Positions 6,071 through 6,472 of a DNA stretch of 6,472 nt are shown here, one piece after another. Under the pieces are notes generated by a model. It saw only the letters and a program-made list of their open reading frames with translations. It had not been told where the DNA came from and did no database searches. The DNA is taken from contig CAJMMY010000062.1 in the NCBI GenBank assembly GCA_905214605.1, positions 1-6,472 on the forward strand. Direction: 5' to 3'. The position numbers and the translations under genes are program-made. Within the stretch, counting starts at the first letter, position 1; each line of letters starts with the position of its first letter. The DNA is from an uncultured bacterium (GTDB taxonomy: Bacteria > Bacillota_A > Clostridia > Oscillospirales > Oscillospiraceae).

Positions 6071-6107
6071 ATCGCTGTGAACAGATCGTTCACAGCGATT
6101 TTTGTTT
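6071..6107 (+). terminator. Intrinsic terminator of tRNA-Pro
   Basis: A perfect 12-bp stem, ATCGCTGTGAAC (6071-6082) with GTTCACAGCGAT (6088-6099), a 5-base loop, and a T tract TTTTTGTTT. It starts 2 bases after the tRNA CCA end. Confidence 0.95.
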
Positions 6108-6232
6108 ATATGGAAATACATGAGCTATGAGAGAACTTGCCAAAAAGAGAATCTCGATGCCTTCAAAATCGGCGGGACATATCGCTCCGAACGTGATACA
6201 ATAGAACCATACTTGGTTGGCGGCGCTTATAA
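6108..6232. other. Stretch without a recognisable intact gene
   Basis: No reading frame here has both a ribosome binding site and a recognisable product. One plus frame is open from 6102 to its stop at 6351-6353, but it begins inside the tRNA terminator and its predicted protein resembles nothing I know. The other two plus frames are broken by stops. The stretch may be decayed coding DNA or spacer at the edge of acquired DNA. Confidence 0.4.
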
Positions 6233-6349
6233 ATCAATTGGGAGTCTCCCAGAAAAGGTGTCCCTAATTTTGAGAAGCCACATACAAATTACTGGAGCGA
6301 TGAATATCCCAATGGAGCACCAGAGTTTAAGGGTTTTAGAGGTACTATT
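6233..6349 (+). pseudogene. Possible remnant of a gene's 3' part
   Basis: Thirty-nine codons are open in the same frame as the next gene, without any start codon and with an in-frame stop (TAA, 6230-6232) just before. The translation looks like real protein rather than noise: it is rich in Trp, Tyr, Pro, Asp and Gly and includes NYWSDEYPNGAPEFKGF. It may be the C-terminal end of a truncated gene. I do not recognise the family. A chance open frame of this length is possible, so confidence is low. Confidence 0.3.
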
Positions 6350-6472
6350 ATGAAATATACGTATAATTCTGCTGAAGAGAATTGTTTCAAAACCATATCT
6401 GATTTCAAAGAATGCATTATTCGTGGCGGAGAGCCTGTCTTTTCTTGGAAAGGGCTGCAATATGGCGTCTGT
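6350..6472 (+). CDS. Unidentified small protein, N-terminal part (runs off window)
   Basis: The first 41 codons of a plus-strand gene cut by the window edge. ATG (6350-6352) has GAGGT 6 bases upstream (6339-6343), a good ribosome binding site. The visible part is soluble-looking, with an acidic start (MKYTYNSAEEN), a likely helix (FKTISDFKECII), then GGEPVFSWKGLQYGV, which suggests a beta hairpin. The layout reminds me of small uncharacterised Clostridia proteins of accessory regions with a 'GxEVEFxWxGKxY' hairpin, some perhaps immunity-like; this is recollection, not a search result. The base composition is much more AT-rich than the genes left of the tRNA, which suggests transfer. I assign no function. 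Confidence 0.55.
   Translation, partial: MKYTYNSAEENCFKTISDFKECIIRGGEPVFSWKGLQYGVC

Noticed and set aside
6102..6353. 83-codon plus-strand frame ending in ATGA overlap with the next gene
   Set aside because: The overlap is attractive, but the frame starts inside the tRNA terminator, its ATG lacks a ribosome binding site, and the product looks less protein-like than the alternative frame over 6233-6349.
6227..6460. 77-codon minus-strand frame right of the tRNA
   Set aside because: It is opposite the better supported plus-strand gene start and has no recognisable motif; the hydrophobic stretch is what antisense of AT-rich coding DNA tends to give.
6070..6472. Direct repeat of the tRNA 3' end as a second attachment site
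   Set aside because: No copy of the T-arm/acceptor sequence was found between the terminator and the window end, so integration is only inferred from composition.

Overview
The window reads as chromosomal DNA of a high-GC, probably endospore-forming clostridium (Bacillota; something like Oscillospiraceae/Ruminococcaceae is my inference). This rests on a SpoIVFA/SpoIVFB-type protease pair, a radical SAM gene pair typical of Clostridia, an RbgA GTPase, and clear Shine-Dalgarno and sigma-A promoter signals. No taxonomic search was possible.

From 1 to 5886 everything is on the minus strand, so the biological order runs right to left. First come an M23-domain membrane protein (spoIVFA-like) and an M50 site-2 protease (spoIVFB-like), coupled by a 4-base stop/start overlap. 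A good sigma-A promoter overlaps the spoIVFB stop and feeds a B12-binding-type radical SAM protein and its 'radical SAM-linked' DUF2344 partner, which overlap by 8 bases. Next, a strong extended -10 promoter drives rplS (ribosomal protein L19), which ends in a strong intrinsic terminator. Just beyond it, a separate promoter drives lepB (type I signal peptidase) and the ribosome-assembly GTPase rbgA, which runs off the left edge. The genes serve mother-cell sporulation proteolysis, an uncharacterised radical SAM function, ribosome building and protein secretion.

At 5953-6107, on the plus strand, is a self-contained tRNA-Pro(CGG) unit: a perfect-consensus promoter (TTGACA, 17 bp, TATAAT), a 76-nt tRNA with encoded CCA, and a perfect 12-bp hairpin terminator.

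Right of the tRNA the composition drops. By hand count about 32% GC at 6301-6420 against 65% at 4441-4500. This stretch holds an apparent gene remnant and the start of an unidentified plus-strand gene. It looks like the edge of acquired DNA next to a tRNA, a common integration site. The least explained items are this tRNA-adjacent junction and the radical SAM/DUF2344 pair. I did not find a clearly new multi-gene system.
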